The translations under genes and the position numbers were made by a program. The notes beneath the pieces were generated by a model that was given only the letters and a program-made list of their open reading frames with translations, was not told the origin of the DNA and searched no databases. Shown here one piece after another: positions 26,663 through 37,135 of a DNA stretch of 64,000 nt (position 1 is the stretch's first letter; each line of letters begins with the position of its first letter). This DNA comes from Paraburkholderia panacisoli (GTDB lineage Bacteria; Pseudomonadota; Gammaproteobacteria; Burkholderiales; Burkholderiaceae). Location of the stretch: the NCBI RefSeq assembly GCF_008369935.1, contig NZ_VTUZ01000010.1, positions 186,001 to 250,000 of the forward strand, written 5' to 3'.

Positions 26663-26699
26663 TTCCCGCTCCGGACCTGAATCAAACAGCCCCGTGCAC

Positions 26700-26739
26700 G
26701 GGCGCCAGTGTCACGCCTTGCGGCGTGACACTGGCGCCC
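26700..26739 (+). terminator. Very strong hairpin after phaC
   Basis: A perfect 18-bp stem: GGGCGCCAGTGTCACGCC (26700-26717) pairs with the right arm at 26722-26739 around a TTGC loop. It starts 38 nt after the phaC stop. No U-run follows, so efficiency as an intrinsic terminator is uncertain, but stem strength and position are convincing. Confidence 0.8.
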
Positions 26740-26778
26740 ACGCTCCATCGAGCTTACTCATCCATCTTGCTAATTATT

Positions 26779-27009
26779 ATGAACTCCAAATCAATTCAGT
26801 CTAATCTGGAGCGGGGCGACGTGAAGGCAACCACAACTACGAACGGCATCCACCCCGCTGCAAAAGTCGAGCACGCGCGGCACGCCGAATCGACGGAAAA
26901 GCGCAAGCCAAAAGCAAACTGGGCCTGGGCCGACGGTTCGCGACACTTCGACTGGATGGACTGGCATACCCACTCGGCTCTCTCGATCTCCACTGGCTTT
27001 GACCTGTAG
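26779..27009 (+). CDS. Possible small protein, 62-76 residues
   Basis: Either ATG 26779 or GTG 26821 (GGAG 8 nt upstream) would start a hydrophilic, Lys/His-rich peptide ending WMDWHTHSALSISTGFDL. No recognised family. It lies between the phaC terminator and an AraC gene; the rest of 26740-27220 holds nothing else I can identify. Confidence 0.25.
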   Translation: MNSKSIQSNLERGDVKATTTTNGIHPAAKVEHARHAESTEKRKPKANWAWADGSRHFDWMDWHTHSALSISTGFDL

Positions 27010-27220
27010 ATACATATAGCCTGTTACCGAGTCTGAACTGTGCCGTACAATGACGGACGTGACCGCTAGCAATGCACGCGGTCACGATGGAATCCATGCC
27101 AAAGAGGCGCGCGGCGATCCTTGGCGGCCACGGCGGGCACCCCGTCGCGCGGATTCCCGCAGCCCATCGCCCGAGCCGCCTCCCATGGTGAACTGACGTC
27201 AACAAGCCTCGTCAACGCTC

Positions 27221-28222
27221 ATGCATTCGCCCAGCGCCACCGTTCCGATCTCGCTCCTCAACGGTTTCCTTGCTGCCGCCGGTGCGCGGCCAGGTCTGAT
27301 CGGCAAGTATCTGGACGAGGCCAGCATCTCACCTGCGCTGCTGACCGAACCGGGCGCGCGAGTCACGGAAGAACAGTTTTCGACCTTATACCGTGCCCTC
27401 GCCATTGAATTCGACGACGAAATGCCTGGCATCTTCGCCCGTCCGATGCGCAGCGGCACACTGAAGTTTCTTTGCCTGAGCCTGCTCGATGCGCCCAACC
27501 TGGAAATTGCCATGCATCGGTTTGGGCAGTTCTTTCACATTGTCCTCGACGACTTCAGGTTCGAATCGCGTAGGGATGGTTTGATCGCGTGCATTGCCCT
27601 TCACCCTGATCCATCGTCGGCCGTCAGCATGCTTGGGCAGCAGCTCATGCTGAAGCTCGCACACGGCGTGGCTTCGTGGCTGATCGGTCAGAAGATTCCG
27701 CTGCTGCAAGTCGAGTTCGCGTTCTCCTGTCCGCCGCATACGGTGGATCATCTTTACCTGTTCCCCGGACCTGTCCGTTTCGATTGCCAAAAAACGCTGA
27801 TGCGCTTCAGTGCCGCGTATTTCGACATGCCCGTCCGCCAGCGCAAGACAAATTTGCGCAAATTTCTTGCCCGGGCGCCCGAGGACTGGATTTTCGTTTC
27901 CTTCAGCGAGCAGCTTACGAGCCACCGCATCAGGCAGTACCTCGCATCCTGTCTGCCGGACGTGCCGACCGTTGAAGACGCCGCGCGGAGTCTTCACTGC
28001 TCGGTCCGCACATTGTGCCGGCGCCTCGCCGCCGAGGAGACCGCATTTCAGACGCTGAAGGACGAGCTGCGGCGTGATATCGCGATTCAACGTCTCACCG
28101 GTACCAGGGATCCGATCGCCGCGATCGCGGGCGATGTCGGCTTCGACGACCCCACTGCGTTTCATCGGGCCTTCCGACACTGGACCGGCAGCACGCCCGG
28201 CGAATACCGCCGGCAACCCTGA
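27221..28222 (+). CDS. AraC-family transcriptional regulator
   Basis: 333 residues. The N-terminal domain (about 1-210) is of the arabinose-binding-N / Arabinose_bd type common in Pseudomonas/Burkholderia regulators of lipid and PHA-related genes (OruR/ArgR-like group), with TLKFLCLSLLDAPNLEIAMHRFGQFF. A C-terminal AraC HTH covers about 235-330 with AGDVGFDDPTAFHRAFRHWTGSTPGEYRR. The gene lies between phaJC and an acyl-CoA dehydrogenase operon, and its own 3' end is part of the repeated leader, so it is a good candidate to control one or both operons. Confidence 0.82.
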   Translation: MHSPSATVPISLLNGFLAAAGARPGLIGKYLDEASISPALLTEPGARVTEEQFSTLYRALAIEFDDEMPGIFARPMRSGTLKFLCLSLLDAPNLEIAMHRFGQFFHIVLDDFRFESRRDGLIACIALHPDPSSAVSMLGQQLMLKLAHGVASWLIGQKIPLLQVEFAFSCPPHTVDHLYLFPGPVRFDCQKTLMRFSAAYFDMPVRQRKTNLRKFLARAPEDWIFVSFSEQLTSHRIRQYLASCLPDVPTVEDAARSLHCSVRTLCRRLAAEETAFQTLKDELRRDIAIQRLTGTRDPIAAIAGDVGFDDPTAFHRAFRHWTGSTPGEYRRQP

Positions 28223-28453
28223 GCGCACCCCCACCCGGCGGGTGAAGCATTGGACGACGATCGGGCCCGCTGAGCCATACAAGGGGTAAACACGCATCGG
28301 CGACTCGTCACATCTGCGAGTCGTGGCCGACTTTGTCAATAGATGGGCCGATTCGGGTAGTCGATTTACGTCCATGCAGGACTATGATCGATTCAACTGT
28401 TACCGCGCCGGCCCATCGAGTCTCTCCTGCCCGCGGCCCCTCTTCGATTGCAT
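28212..28453 (+). repeat. Leader repeat copy B, upstream of the acyl-CoA dehydrogenase
   Basis: Second copy of the ~240 bp block at 24010-24249. It begins with the last codons of the AraC gene and ends 16 nt before the acyl-CoA dehydrogenase ATG. It contains a 7-bp inverted repeat CGACTCG (28301-28307) / CGAGTCG (28317-28323), partly kept in copy A. The shared core should contain the promoter and any regulator site common to both operons. Confidence 0.75.
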
Positions 28454-28468
28454 CTCTGGAAATCCATT

Positions 28469-30271
28469 ATGAGCTACCTGGCGCCCGTCAAGGACATGCT
28501 GTTTGTCATCAATGAACTTGCCCATCTCGACCGCGTGTCGGCACTCGCGGGCTTCGAGGACGCTACTGCCGACACCGCACAGGCGGTGCTCGACGAAGCG
28601 GCGAAGTTTAACGCCGACGTGATTGCGCCGTTGAATTTCGAAGGCGACAAGAATCCGAGTACCTGGCGTGACGGCGAGGTTTACGCCACGCCGGGCTTCA
28701 AGGAAGCCTTCCGCCAGTTCGCCGAAGGCGGCTGGCAAGGTGTCGTGCATCCGGTCGAATACGGTGGCCAGGGCTTGCCTAAACTGCTGGCGACGCCATG
28801 CATCGAGATGCTGAACGCGGCCAACCTGTCGCTGGCCCTCTGCCCGCTGTTGACGGACGGCGCGATCGAGGCGCTCCTGACAGCCGGCACTGAAGCGCAG
28901 AAGCAGGCCTGGGTGCCGAAGCTGATCTCGGGCGAGTGGACCGGAACGATGAATCTGACCGAACCCCAAGCAGGCTCGGATCTGGCATTGGTACGCACGC
29001 GCGCCGAACCCCAAGGCGACGGAACGTATCGCGTGTCCGGCACAAAGATCTTTATCACGTGGGGCGAACACGACATGGCGAAGAACATCGTCCATCTCGT
29101 GCTGGCCCGTACACCCGATGCGCCTGAGGGCGTCAAGGGCATCTCGCTCTTTGCCGTGCCCAAGTTTCTCGTCAACGAAGACGGCTCGTTGGGCGAGCGC
29201 AACGACGTCCAGTGCGTGTCGATCGAACACAAGCTCGGCATCAAGGCGAGCCCAACCGCGGTGCTGCAGTTCGGCGATCATGGCGGCGCAATCGGCCATC
29301 TGATCGGTGAAGAAAATCGCGGCCTTGAATACATGTTCATCATGATGAACGCGGCCCGCTTTGGTGTGGGTGTGCAGGGTATCGCCGTTGCTGAACGCGC
29401 GTATCAGAAGGCAGTAGCCTATGCGAAGGACCGCGTGCAAAGCCGGCCGGTTGATGGATCCGCAAAGCACTCGGTGAAGATCATCGAGCACCCGGACGTT
29501 CGGCGCATGTTGGCGACCATGCGGGCGCTCACCGAGGGCGCTCGTGCGCTCGCTTACGTCGCGGCCGCCCATAGCGACATCGCGCATCGCCACACGGACC
29601 CGGCCGTGCAGGCAGAACACCAGGCCATCTACGAATATCTCGTGCCGATCGTGAAGGGCTGGAGCACGGAAATCTCGATCGAAGTGGCGAGCCTGGGCGT
29701 GCAGGTCCACGGCGGTATGGGCTTCATCGAAGAGACGGGCGCTGCACAGTACTATCGCGACGCCCGTATCCTGACCATCTATGAAGGCACCACGGCGATT
29801 CAGGCGAACGATCTGATCGGGCGCAAAACCTTGCGCGACGGCGGAGCGGTGGCGAAGGCGATTCTCGGCCAGATTGATCGAACGCTCGGCGAACTGCAAG
29901 ACTGTGCGTCGTTCTCCTCCAACCCAGCGTTCCGGTCGTTGCACAAGCGGCTCACGACAGGCCGCGAGGCGCTGGCAAGCGCGGTGGAATTCATGCTCGA
30001 AAACGCCAAACGCGATCCAAACGCGGTGTTTGCCGGCGGGGTGCCGTACCTGAAGCTGGCTGGCATCGTACTGGTGGGCTGGCAATTTGCACGTGCCCTA
30101 CTGGTGGCGGCTGAGAAGCACGCTGAGGATAAATCGTTCTACGACTCGAAGATCGCAACCGCTCAGTTCTTTGCCGATCATGTTCTGCCCAACGCCGTCG
30201 CGCTTGAGGCATCCATCGTCAGCGCGAAGAACAACGAAGGCATGTTGGCGCTGAGTGAAGACCAGTTCTAA
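28469..30271 (+). CDS. Acyl-CoA dehydrogenase, ~600-residue subfamily
   Basis: 600 residues from ATG 28469. An FAD flavoenzyme that makes the first double bond in acyl-CoA beta-oxidation. N-terminal domain: MNLTEPQAGSDLALVRTRA and GTKIFITWGEHD contact FAD. The C-terminal domain carries VHGGMGFIEETGAAQYYRDARILTIYEGTTAIQANDL, with the Glu of YEG as catalytic base. The extra C-terminal ~130 residues mark the long ACAD subfamily. ETF-QO follows after 17 nt, so electrons go via ETF to quinone. Linked by a shared leader repeat to phaJC, which would use its enoyl-CoA product. Confidence 0.93.
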   Translation: MSYLAPVKDMLFVINELAHLDRVSALAGFEDATADTAQAVLDEAAKFNADVIAPLNFEGDKNPSTWRDGEVYATPGFKEAFRQFAEGGWQGVVHPVEYGGQGLPKLLATPCIEMLNAANLSLALCPLLTDGAIEALLTAGTEAQKQAWVPKLISGEWTGTMNLTEPQAGSDLALVRTRAEPQGDGTYRVSGTKIFITWGEHDMAKNIVHLVLARTPDAPEGVKGISLFAVPKFLVNEDGSLGERNDVQCVSIEHKLGIKASPTAVLQFGDHGGAIGHLIGEENRGLEYMFIMMNAARFGVGVQGIAVAERAYQKAVAYAKDRVQSRPVDGSAKHSVKIIEHPDVRRMLATMRALTEGARALAYVAAAHSDIAHRHTDPAVQAEHQAIYEYLVPIVKGWSTEISIEVASLGVQVHGGMGFIEETGAAQYYRDARILTIYEGTTAIQANDLIGRKTLRDGGAVAKAILGQIDRTLGELQDCASFSSNPAFRSLHKRLTTGREALASAVEFMLENAKRDPNAVFAGGVPYLKLAGIVLVGWQFARALLVAAEKHAEDKSFYDSKIATAQFFADHVLPNAVALEASIVSAKNNEGMLALSEDQF

Positions 30272-30288
30272 AGAAAAGGCATTGCATC

Positions 30289-31962
30289 GTGACACACGCA
30301 AGTCTCATTGAGCAGTACGGCCCGCGCGAGTCGATGGAATACGACGTCGTGATCGTCGGCGGCGGCCCGGCTGGCCTGTCCGCGGCGATCCGCCTGAAGC
30401 AGCTGGCGGCGGAAAAAGGCGCTGATATTGGCGTGTGCGTACTGGAAAAAGGCTCGGAGATCGGGGCGCATATCCTGTCGGGCGCGGTGATGGACCCGCG
30501 CGCGATCACCGAATTGATCCCGGACTGGAAGGAAAAAGGCGCGCCGCTCACGGTGGACGTGACCGAAGACCGCTTCCTCTTCCTCACCGAAACCGGCTCG
30601 AAGAGCGTGCCGGTCTGGGCGTTGCCGGACAATTTCAAGAATCACGGCAACTACGTGATCAGCCTCGCGAACGTCACGCGCTGGCTCGGCCAGCAGGCCG
30701 AAGCGCTCGGCGTCGAGATTTTCCCGGGTTTTCCGGCCGCCGAAGTGTTGTACAACGACGACGGTTCCGTGAAAGGCGTCGCGACCGGCAACCTGGGTAT
30801 CGGCAAGGACGGCGAGCCGACCGAGAACTTCCAGCTCGGCATGGAACTGCATGCGAAGTACACGCTGTTCTGCGAAGGCGCGCGCGGGCATCTGGGCCGC
30901 CAGCTGAACGATAAGTTCAAGCTGCGCGAAGGCGTCGATCCGCAGGTCTACGGCATCGGCATCAAGGAGCTGTGGGAGATCGATCCCGCGAAGCACAAGC
31001 CGGGTCTGGTGATGCATACCGCCGGCTGGCCGCTGGAAAACGACACCTACGGTGGCTCGTTCCTCTATCACTTGGATAACAACCAGGTGGTGGTCGGCTT
31101 CGTCGTCGGGCTCGGCTACACGAACCCATATCTGTCGCCGTTCGAGGAATTCCAGCGCTACAAGACGCATCCGGCGATCCGCGCGATCCTGGAAGGCGGC
31201 AAGCGCGTGTCGTACGGCGCGCGGGCGATCACGGCGGGCGGCCTGATGTCGCTGCCGAAGCTGGTGTTCCCCGGCGGCGCGCTGGTCGGCGACGACGCGG
31301 GCTTCCTGAACGCATCGCGGATCAAGGGTTCGCATGCGGCGATCAAGACCGGCATGCTCGCGGCCGAAGCCGCGTTCGACGCGGTGCAGGCCGGACGTCA
31401 GTCCGATGAACTCACCGCCTATCCGGAGAGCTTCAAGACTTCGTGGCTGCACAGCGAGCTGCATCGCGCGCGCAACTTCAAGCAGTGGATGAGCAAGGGC
31501 CTGTATCTCGGCACGCTGATGGTCGGCATCGAGCAGAAGCTGCTGGGCGGCAACGTGCCGTGGACGCTGCATCATCAGCATTCGGACCACGAGATGCTCA
31601 AGCCCGCGTCGCAGTGCAAGCCGATCACGTATCCGAAGCCGGATGGCAAGCTGACCTTCGACCGTTTGTCTTCGGTGTTCATCTCGAACACGAACCACGA
31701 AGAGAACCAGCCAGCCCATCTGACGTTGAAGGACGCGAGCGTACCGGTTGGCATCAACCTCAACACGTACGCGGGGCCCGAAGCACGCTTTTGCCCGGCG
31801 GGTGTGTATGAATTCGTGAAGGACGACCAGAACGAGGACCGTCTGCAAATCAACGCGCAGAACTGCGTGCATTGCAAGACGTGCGACATCAAGGACCCGA
31901 CGCAGAACATCGTGTGGGTCACGCCGGAAGGTGGCGGCGGTCCGAACTACCCGAATATGTGA
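30289..31962 (+). CDS. Electron-transfer flavoprotein:ubiquinone oxidoreductase
   Basis: 557 residues, starting with GTG at 30289 in the family-typical MTHASLIEQYGPRESMEYD. Membrane-associated FAD/[4Fe-4S] enzyme that takes electrons from reduced ETF, supplied by acyl-CoA dehydrogenases, to ubiquinone. FAD motif GGGPAGLSAA at about 20-29; a hydrophobic quinone-binding helix region in the middle; C-terminal cluster cysteines in RFCPAG and NCVHCKTCDIKDP. It is 17 nt downstream of the dehydrogenase. ETF subunit genes are not in the window. Confidence 0.95.
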   Translation: MTHASLIEQYGPRESMEYDVVIVGGGPAGLSAAIRLKQLAAEKGADIGVCVLEKGSEIGAHILSGAVMDPRAITELIPDWKEKGAPLTVDVTEDRFLFLTETGSKSVPVWALPDNFKNHGNYVISLANVTRWLGQQAEALGVEIFPGFPAAEVLYNDDGSVKGVATGNLGIGKDGEPTENFQLGMELHAKYTLFCEGARGHLGRQLNDKFKLREGVDPQVYGIGIKELWEIDPAKHKPGLVMHTAGWPLENDTYGGSFLYHLDNNQVVVGFVVGLGYTNPYLSPFEEFQRYKTHPAIRAILEGGKRVSYGARAITAGGLMSLPKLVFPGGALVGDDAGFLNASRIKGSHAAIKTGMLAAEAAFDAVQAGRQSDELTAYPESFKTSWLHSELHRARNFKQWMSKGLYLGTLMVGIEQKLLGGNVPWTLHHQHSDHEMLKPASQCKPITYPKPDGKLTFDRLSSVFISNTNHEENQPAHLTLKDASVPVGINLNTYAGPEARFCPAGVYEFVKDDQNEDRLQINAQNCVHCKTCDIKDPTQNIVWVTPEGGGGPNYPNM

Positions 31963-32103
31963 AGCGTCACGTTAGCTGTCGGCGTTAGGAGGCCAGCTCT
32001 GCAACTGCGATGGGTTGCACCTCGGCATGATCCACGAAAGAAGCCGGCAGTGCAGGAATTCGTCCGTCAATCCGCGCGTAACACCAGCCGTCGTGTGACC
32101 GAT

Positions 32104-32132
32104 AAAAAATGGGCGACCCGGAAGGGCCGCCC
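32104..32132 (-). terminator. Intrinsic terminator of the glp operon
   Basis: On the minus strand, a GC stem GGGCGGCCC/GGGTCGCCC (one mismatch) with loop TTCC (32111-32132) is followed by ATTTTTT. It lies 34 nt after the glpV stop and is a classical rho-independent terminator. Confidence 0.85.
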
Positions 32133-32165
32133 GCGTCAACCGTCTCGCGATACTGCATCTACACC

Positions 32166-33908
32166 CTAGCGCACCCGCCCCTCTTTCCACGCAGTGAGCA
32201 GTTGATCGTACTTGACCGTTTCACCTTTCGGTTTCTCGTTCGCGAGCTTCTTCCATGGTGCGTGCTGATCCGACAGCCATTTCGCCGGATCGCTTTCCGG
32301 ATTCAATTCCGGCGCGCAAACCTTCATTCCCGCACGCTGCAAACGGGCCAACACCTGGTCCATTTCCTTCGCCAGATTATCCATCGCCGCTTGCGGCGCT
32401 TTTTCCCCGGCGACGGCCGTCGCGACGTTCTTCCACCAGAGTTGCGCCATCTTGGGATAATCGGGCACATTGTTGCCGGTCGGCGTCCAGGCGACGCGTG
32501 CCGGGCTTCGATAGAACTCGATCAGCCCGCCGTATTTGTCCGCGTTCTTCGTGAAGAAATCGCTATGGATATCGGAATCACGGATGAACGTGAGACCGAC
32601 AATCGACTTCTTCAGCGACACGGTTTTAGACGTGACGAATTGCGCGTACAGCCACGCGGCAGCCCGCTGATTCGGCGGCGTCGACTTGAAGAAGGTCCAC
32701 GAGCCGACGTCCTGATAGCCGTTCTGCATGCCCTCTTTCCAGTACGGACCGTGCGGCGACGGCGCCATCCGCCACTTCGGCGTGCCGTCCGCGTTGGTCA
32801 CGTTGCCGGGCTTCAGCATCGATGCGGTGAACGCGCTGTACCAGAAGATCTGCTGGGCGATCCTGCCTTGCGCCGGCACCGGCCCGGCTTCGTTGAAGGT
32901 CATCCCCGACGCTTCGGGCGGAGCGTATTTCTTCAGCCAGTCGATGTATTTGGTGGTGGCGAAGACTGCGGCCGGACTGTTCGTGCCGCCACCGCGGGCG
33001 ACCGACGCACCCACCGCGTGGCAGCCGTCCGGCGTGACGCGGATGCCCCATTCGTCGACCGGCATGCCGTTCGGGATGCCCTTGTCGGCTTCGCCCGCCA
33101 TCGACAACCACGCATCGGTAAACCGCCATCCCAGCGACGGGTCTTTTTTGCCGTAATCCATATGGCCGTAGACTTTTTCTCCGTCAATCGTCTTGACCTC
33201 GCTCGTGAAGAATTCGGCGATGTCCTCATACGCGGACCAGTTCACCGGCACGCCGAGATCGTAGCCGTACTTCGCCTTGAACTTGTCTTGCAGGTCCTTG
33301 CGCGCGAACCAGTCGGCGCGGAACCAGTAAAGATTCGCGAACTGCTGATCGGGCAACTGATAGAGCTTCTTGTCCGGCGCGGTGGTGAAACTCGTGCCGA
33401 TGAAGTCCTTCACGTCGAGTCCGGGGTTCGTGTATTGCTTGCCTTCGCCGGCCATATAGTCGGACAGCGGCATGATCACGCCGTAGCGATAATGCGTGCC
33501 GATCAGATCGGAGTCGGAAATCCAGCCGTCGTAAATGCTCTGGCCTGATTGCATCGACGTTTGCAGTTTCTCGACGACGTCGCCTTCCTGAATGATGTCG
33601 TGCTTGACTGAAATGCCTGTGATCTCGGCGAACGCCTTGGCGAGCGTTTTCGATTCGTACATGTGCGTGTCGAGTGTTTCAGACACCACATGCACCTCTT
33701 TGACGCCGGCCGATTTCAGCTTCGCGGCGGTGTCGATGAACCACTTCATCTCGTCCATCTGTTGCTGCTTCGACAGCGTGCTCGGCTGGAACTCGCTGTC
33801 GACCCACTTCTGCGCGTCGGGCGTGCCGGCGATCGCGGCGTGGCTCGTAAAGCCTGTCGCGACGACGCCTGCCACGGCGAGCGTGACGATCCGTCTCCTC
33901 TTTTGCAT
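32166..33908 (-). CDS. glpV: Glycerol ABC transporter periplasmic binding protein
   Basis: 580 residues from the ATG at 33908, with a signal peptide (RRRIVTLAVAGVVATGFTSHAAIA) and a long mature chain typical of GlpV rather than the ~430 residues of most sugar-binding proteins. The body has DGWISDSDLIGTHYRYG, LPDQQFANLYWFRADWF and WRFTDAWLSMAG. In Rhizobium the glpSTPQUV genes encode a glycerol importer, and gene order and sizes here match it. It is the last gene of the operon, 108 bp after glpU, followed by a terminator. The glycerol kinase and dehydrogenase genes are not in the window. Confidence 0.88.
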   Translation of the reverse strand: MQKRRRIVTLAVAGVVATGFTSHAAIAGTPDAQKWVDSEFQPSTLSKQQQMDEMKWFIDTAAKLKSAGVKEVHVVSETLDTHMYESKTLAKAFAEITGISVKHDIIQEGDVVEKLQTSMQSGQSIYDGWISDSDLIGTHYRYGVIMPLSDYMAGEGKQYTNPGLDVKDFIGTSFTTAPDKKLYQLPDQQFANLYWFRADWFARKDLQDKFKAKYGYDLGVPVNWSAYEDIAEFFTSEVKTIDGEKVYGHMDYGKKDPSLGWRFTDAWLSMAGEADKGIPNGMPVDEWGIRVTPDGCHAVGASVARGGGTNSPAAVFATTKYIDWLKKYAPPEASGMTFNEAGPVPAQGRIAQQIFWYSAFTASMLKPGNVTNADGTPKWRMAPSPHGPYWKEGMQNGYQDVGSWTFFKSTPPNQRAAAWLYAQFVTSKTVSLKKSIVGLTFIRDSDIHSDFFTKNADKYGGLIEFYRSPARVAWTPTGNNVPDYPKMAQLWWKNVATAVAGEKAPQAAMDNLAKEMDQVLARLQRAGMKVCAPELNPESDPAKWLSDQHAPWKKLANEKPKGETVKYDQLLTAWKEGRVR

Positions 33909-34016
33909 GGCTTTCTCCAGTGTCTCCACGCCCCTTGGATCAACTGCCGGCGTCCGCCCGGGGCATCAACGGAACCGCTCTTTCCAGATACGCACATCTT
34001 CAGGACGCAACGCTGT

Positions 34017-34298
34017 TCACCCTTTCCACATGACTAGAAGCAGTACGAGCATCGATGCCGCGAAACCGGGCCACGCGCTCGCCTTCTCCGCGCTGATGCC
34101 GATCCACGCGAGATTGATGTACGCGGCAACCAGCAGCCCGATAAAGAGCCGGTCGCCGCGCGTGGTTGCGATCGGCAGGAAGCCCTTGCGTTCGATGGTC
34201 GGCGAGCGGATTTCCCACACGGTCATGCCGGCCAGCATCACCACGATGCAGCCGAAAAAGACCGCCACCTCGGGCGTCCAGTACATCCACGTCAACAT
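34017..34298 (-). CDS. glpU: DUF2160 small membrane protein of the glycerol transporter
   Basis: 93 residues with about three hydrophobic segments (VAVFFGCIVVMLAGM, LFIGLLVAAYINLAWIG, MLVLLLVMW). This DUF2160 family occurs between the permeases and the binding protein of glycerol ABC operons. The ATG overlaps the glpQ stop (TGATG), so the two are translationally coupled. Its function is not established. Confidence 0.85.
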   Translation of the reverse strand: MLTWMYWTPEVAVFFGCIVVMLAGMTVWEIRSPTIERKGFLPIATTRGDRLFIGLLVAAYINLAWIGISAEKASAWPGFAASMLVLLLVMWKG

Positions 34299-35096
34299 CA
34301 GACTCTCCCCATCGCAAAGCCCTTCGCGATGTAATTGCGCACGAAGTAGATGACGAGCGCGCCGGGCACGATGGTCAGCACGCCCGCCGCCGACAGCACG
34401 CCCCAATCCATTCCGGCCGCCGATACCGTGCGCGTCATCACGGCGGCAATCGGCTTGGCGTTGACGGTGGTGAGCGTGCGCGCGAGCAGTAGCTCGACCC
34501 AACTGAACATGAAGCAGAAGAACGCTGTCACGCCGACCCCCGACTTGATCAGCGGCAGAAAAATCTTCATGAAAAATGCGGGGAATGTATAGCCGTCGAT
34601 GTACGCGGTTTCGTCGATTTCGCGCGGCACGCCCGACATGAAACCTTCGAGAATCCACACCGCGAGCGGCACGTTGAACAACATGTGCGCGAGCGCGACC
34701 GCGATATACGTGTCCATCAGACCGACGCTCGAATAGAGCTGAAAGAACGGCAGCAGGAACACGGCGGGCGGCGTCATCCGGTTAGTCAGCAGCCAGAAGA
34801 ACATATGCTTGTCACCGAGAAAGCGGTAGCGCGAGAAGGCGTACGCCGCCGGCAACGCAACCAGCACCGACATCACCGTGTTCATCAGCACGTAGATAAT
34901 GGAGTTGAGGTAGCCCCAGTACCAGGACGGGTCGGTGAAGATGACCTTGTAGTTGTCGAAGGTGACTTGATGCGGCCAGATCGCGAATGCCGACATCGTC
35001 TCTTCGTTCGTGCGCAGTGAGATCGACAGCATCCAGTAGAGCGGGATCAGCGCGAACAGGATGTACACCGTCAACACGACGACGCGCATCCAGCGG

Positions 35097-35107
<11 letters not shown>
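34298..35107 (-). CDS. glpQ: Glycerol ABC transporter permease
   Basis: 269 residues, MalG-like inner-membrane permease with six predicted helices. The cytoplasmic EAA loop that docks the ATPase is ETAYIDGYTFPAFFMKIFLPLIKSG. It pairs with GlpP. The start overlaps the glpP stop and the stop overlaps glpU, so the operon is tightly coupled. Confidence 0.9.
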
Positions 35108-36046
<939 letters not shown>

Positions 36047-36050
<4 letters not shown>

Positions 36051-37135
36051 CGCGCGATCCTTTCGTCGTTGCTGAAGAACACGGTTTCTGGAACGGCGAG
36101 CTTCAACCAGACGGCGCCTTCGCCAACACGCCGATGCGGTTCGACTTTGGCCCGGAAGATGTGGCCGTCGCATTGCGCGGTGACCAATTGGTAATTGCCC
36201 AGTTGCTGCACGCGCACCACGTGGGCTTGCACCGCGCCAGATTGGCTCTCGTCCGCTATGCGCACGAACTCCGGGCGAATGCCGAGCGTCAGCGTGCCGC
36301 CTGCGTGCTTCAGCGTAGCGAGCGTATGCGGGTCCAGTTGCAGGTGCTGCGTGCCGATTTTCAGACTGCCGGAGTCCAGATCGACCGGGCAGAGATTCAT
36401 CCCCGGACTGCCGATGAAGTAGCCGACGAACGCATGATCGGGACGCAAAAACAGCGCTTCTGGACCGCCTTTCTGCACCACGCGGCCGTTCGTCATCACG
36501 ACGACTTCATCCGCGAAGGTCAGTGCCTCGACCTGATCGTGCGTCACGTAGATCAGCGTCAGCTTCAGTTGCTGATGAATCTTCTTCAACTGACGGCGCA
36601 GGACCCACTTCATATGCGGATCGATCACGGTCAGCGGTTCGTCGAACAGAATCGCGGCGACATCCTTGCGTACGAGACCGCGCCCGAGCGAGATCTTCTG
36701 CTTGGCATCCGCCGACAGATTGTTCGCCTTTCGCGGCAACTCGCGCGTCATGTCGAGAATCTCCGCCACTTCGTGAACGCGCTGATTCACGTCGCGCGCC
36801 GGCATTTTCCGGTTGCGCAGTGGAAACGCGAGGTTGTCGAACACGCTCATCGTGTCGTAGATCACCGGGAACTGGAACACCTGCGCGATGTTGCGTTCGC
36901 GCGGGCTCATCGCGGTAATGTCGCTGCCATTGAACAGCACCTTGCCTTCCGACGGCCTGACGAGACCCGACACGATGTTGAGCAGCGTGGACTTGCCGCA
37001 ACCGGACGGCCCGAGCAACGCATACGCGCCGCCGTCTTCCCAGACCATGTTCATCGGTTGCAACGCGTAGTCGTCGAGCGTGGCGGGGTTGGGTGCATAC
37101 GCGTGCGCGAGATTCTGGAATTCAATGCGCGCCAT
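36047..37135 (-). CDS. glpT: Glycerol ABC transporter ATPase with degenerate signature loop
   Basis: 362 residues. Walker A GPSGCGKST, Q-loop VFQFPVIYDTM, Walker B AILFDEPLTVID and switch His in YVTHDQVEAL are intact. The signature LSGGQ is replaced by LSADAKQ. A C-terminal regulatory OB-like domain follows (LGIRPEFVRIADE). It is the partner of GlpS in an obligate heterodimer. Its start overlaps the glpS end by 14 nt. Confidence 0.9.

Noticed and set aside
28400..31872. Long minus-strand frames opposite the acyl-CoA dehydrogenase and ETF-QO
   Set aside because: Mirror frames of strongly coding GC-rich genes; no start signals or family features.
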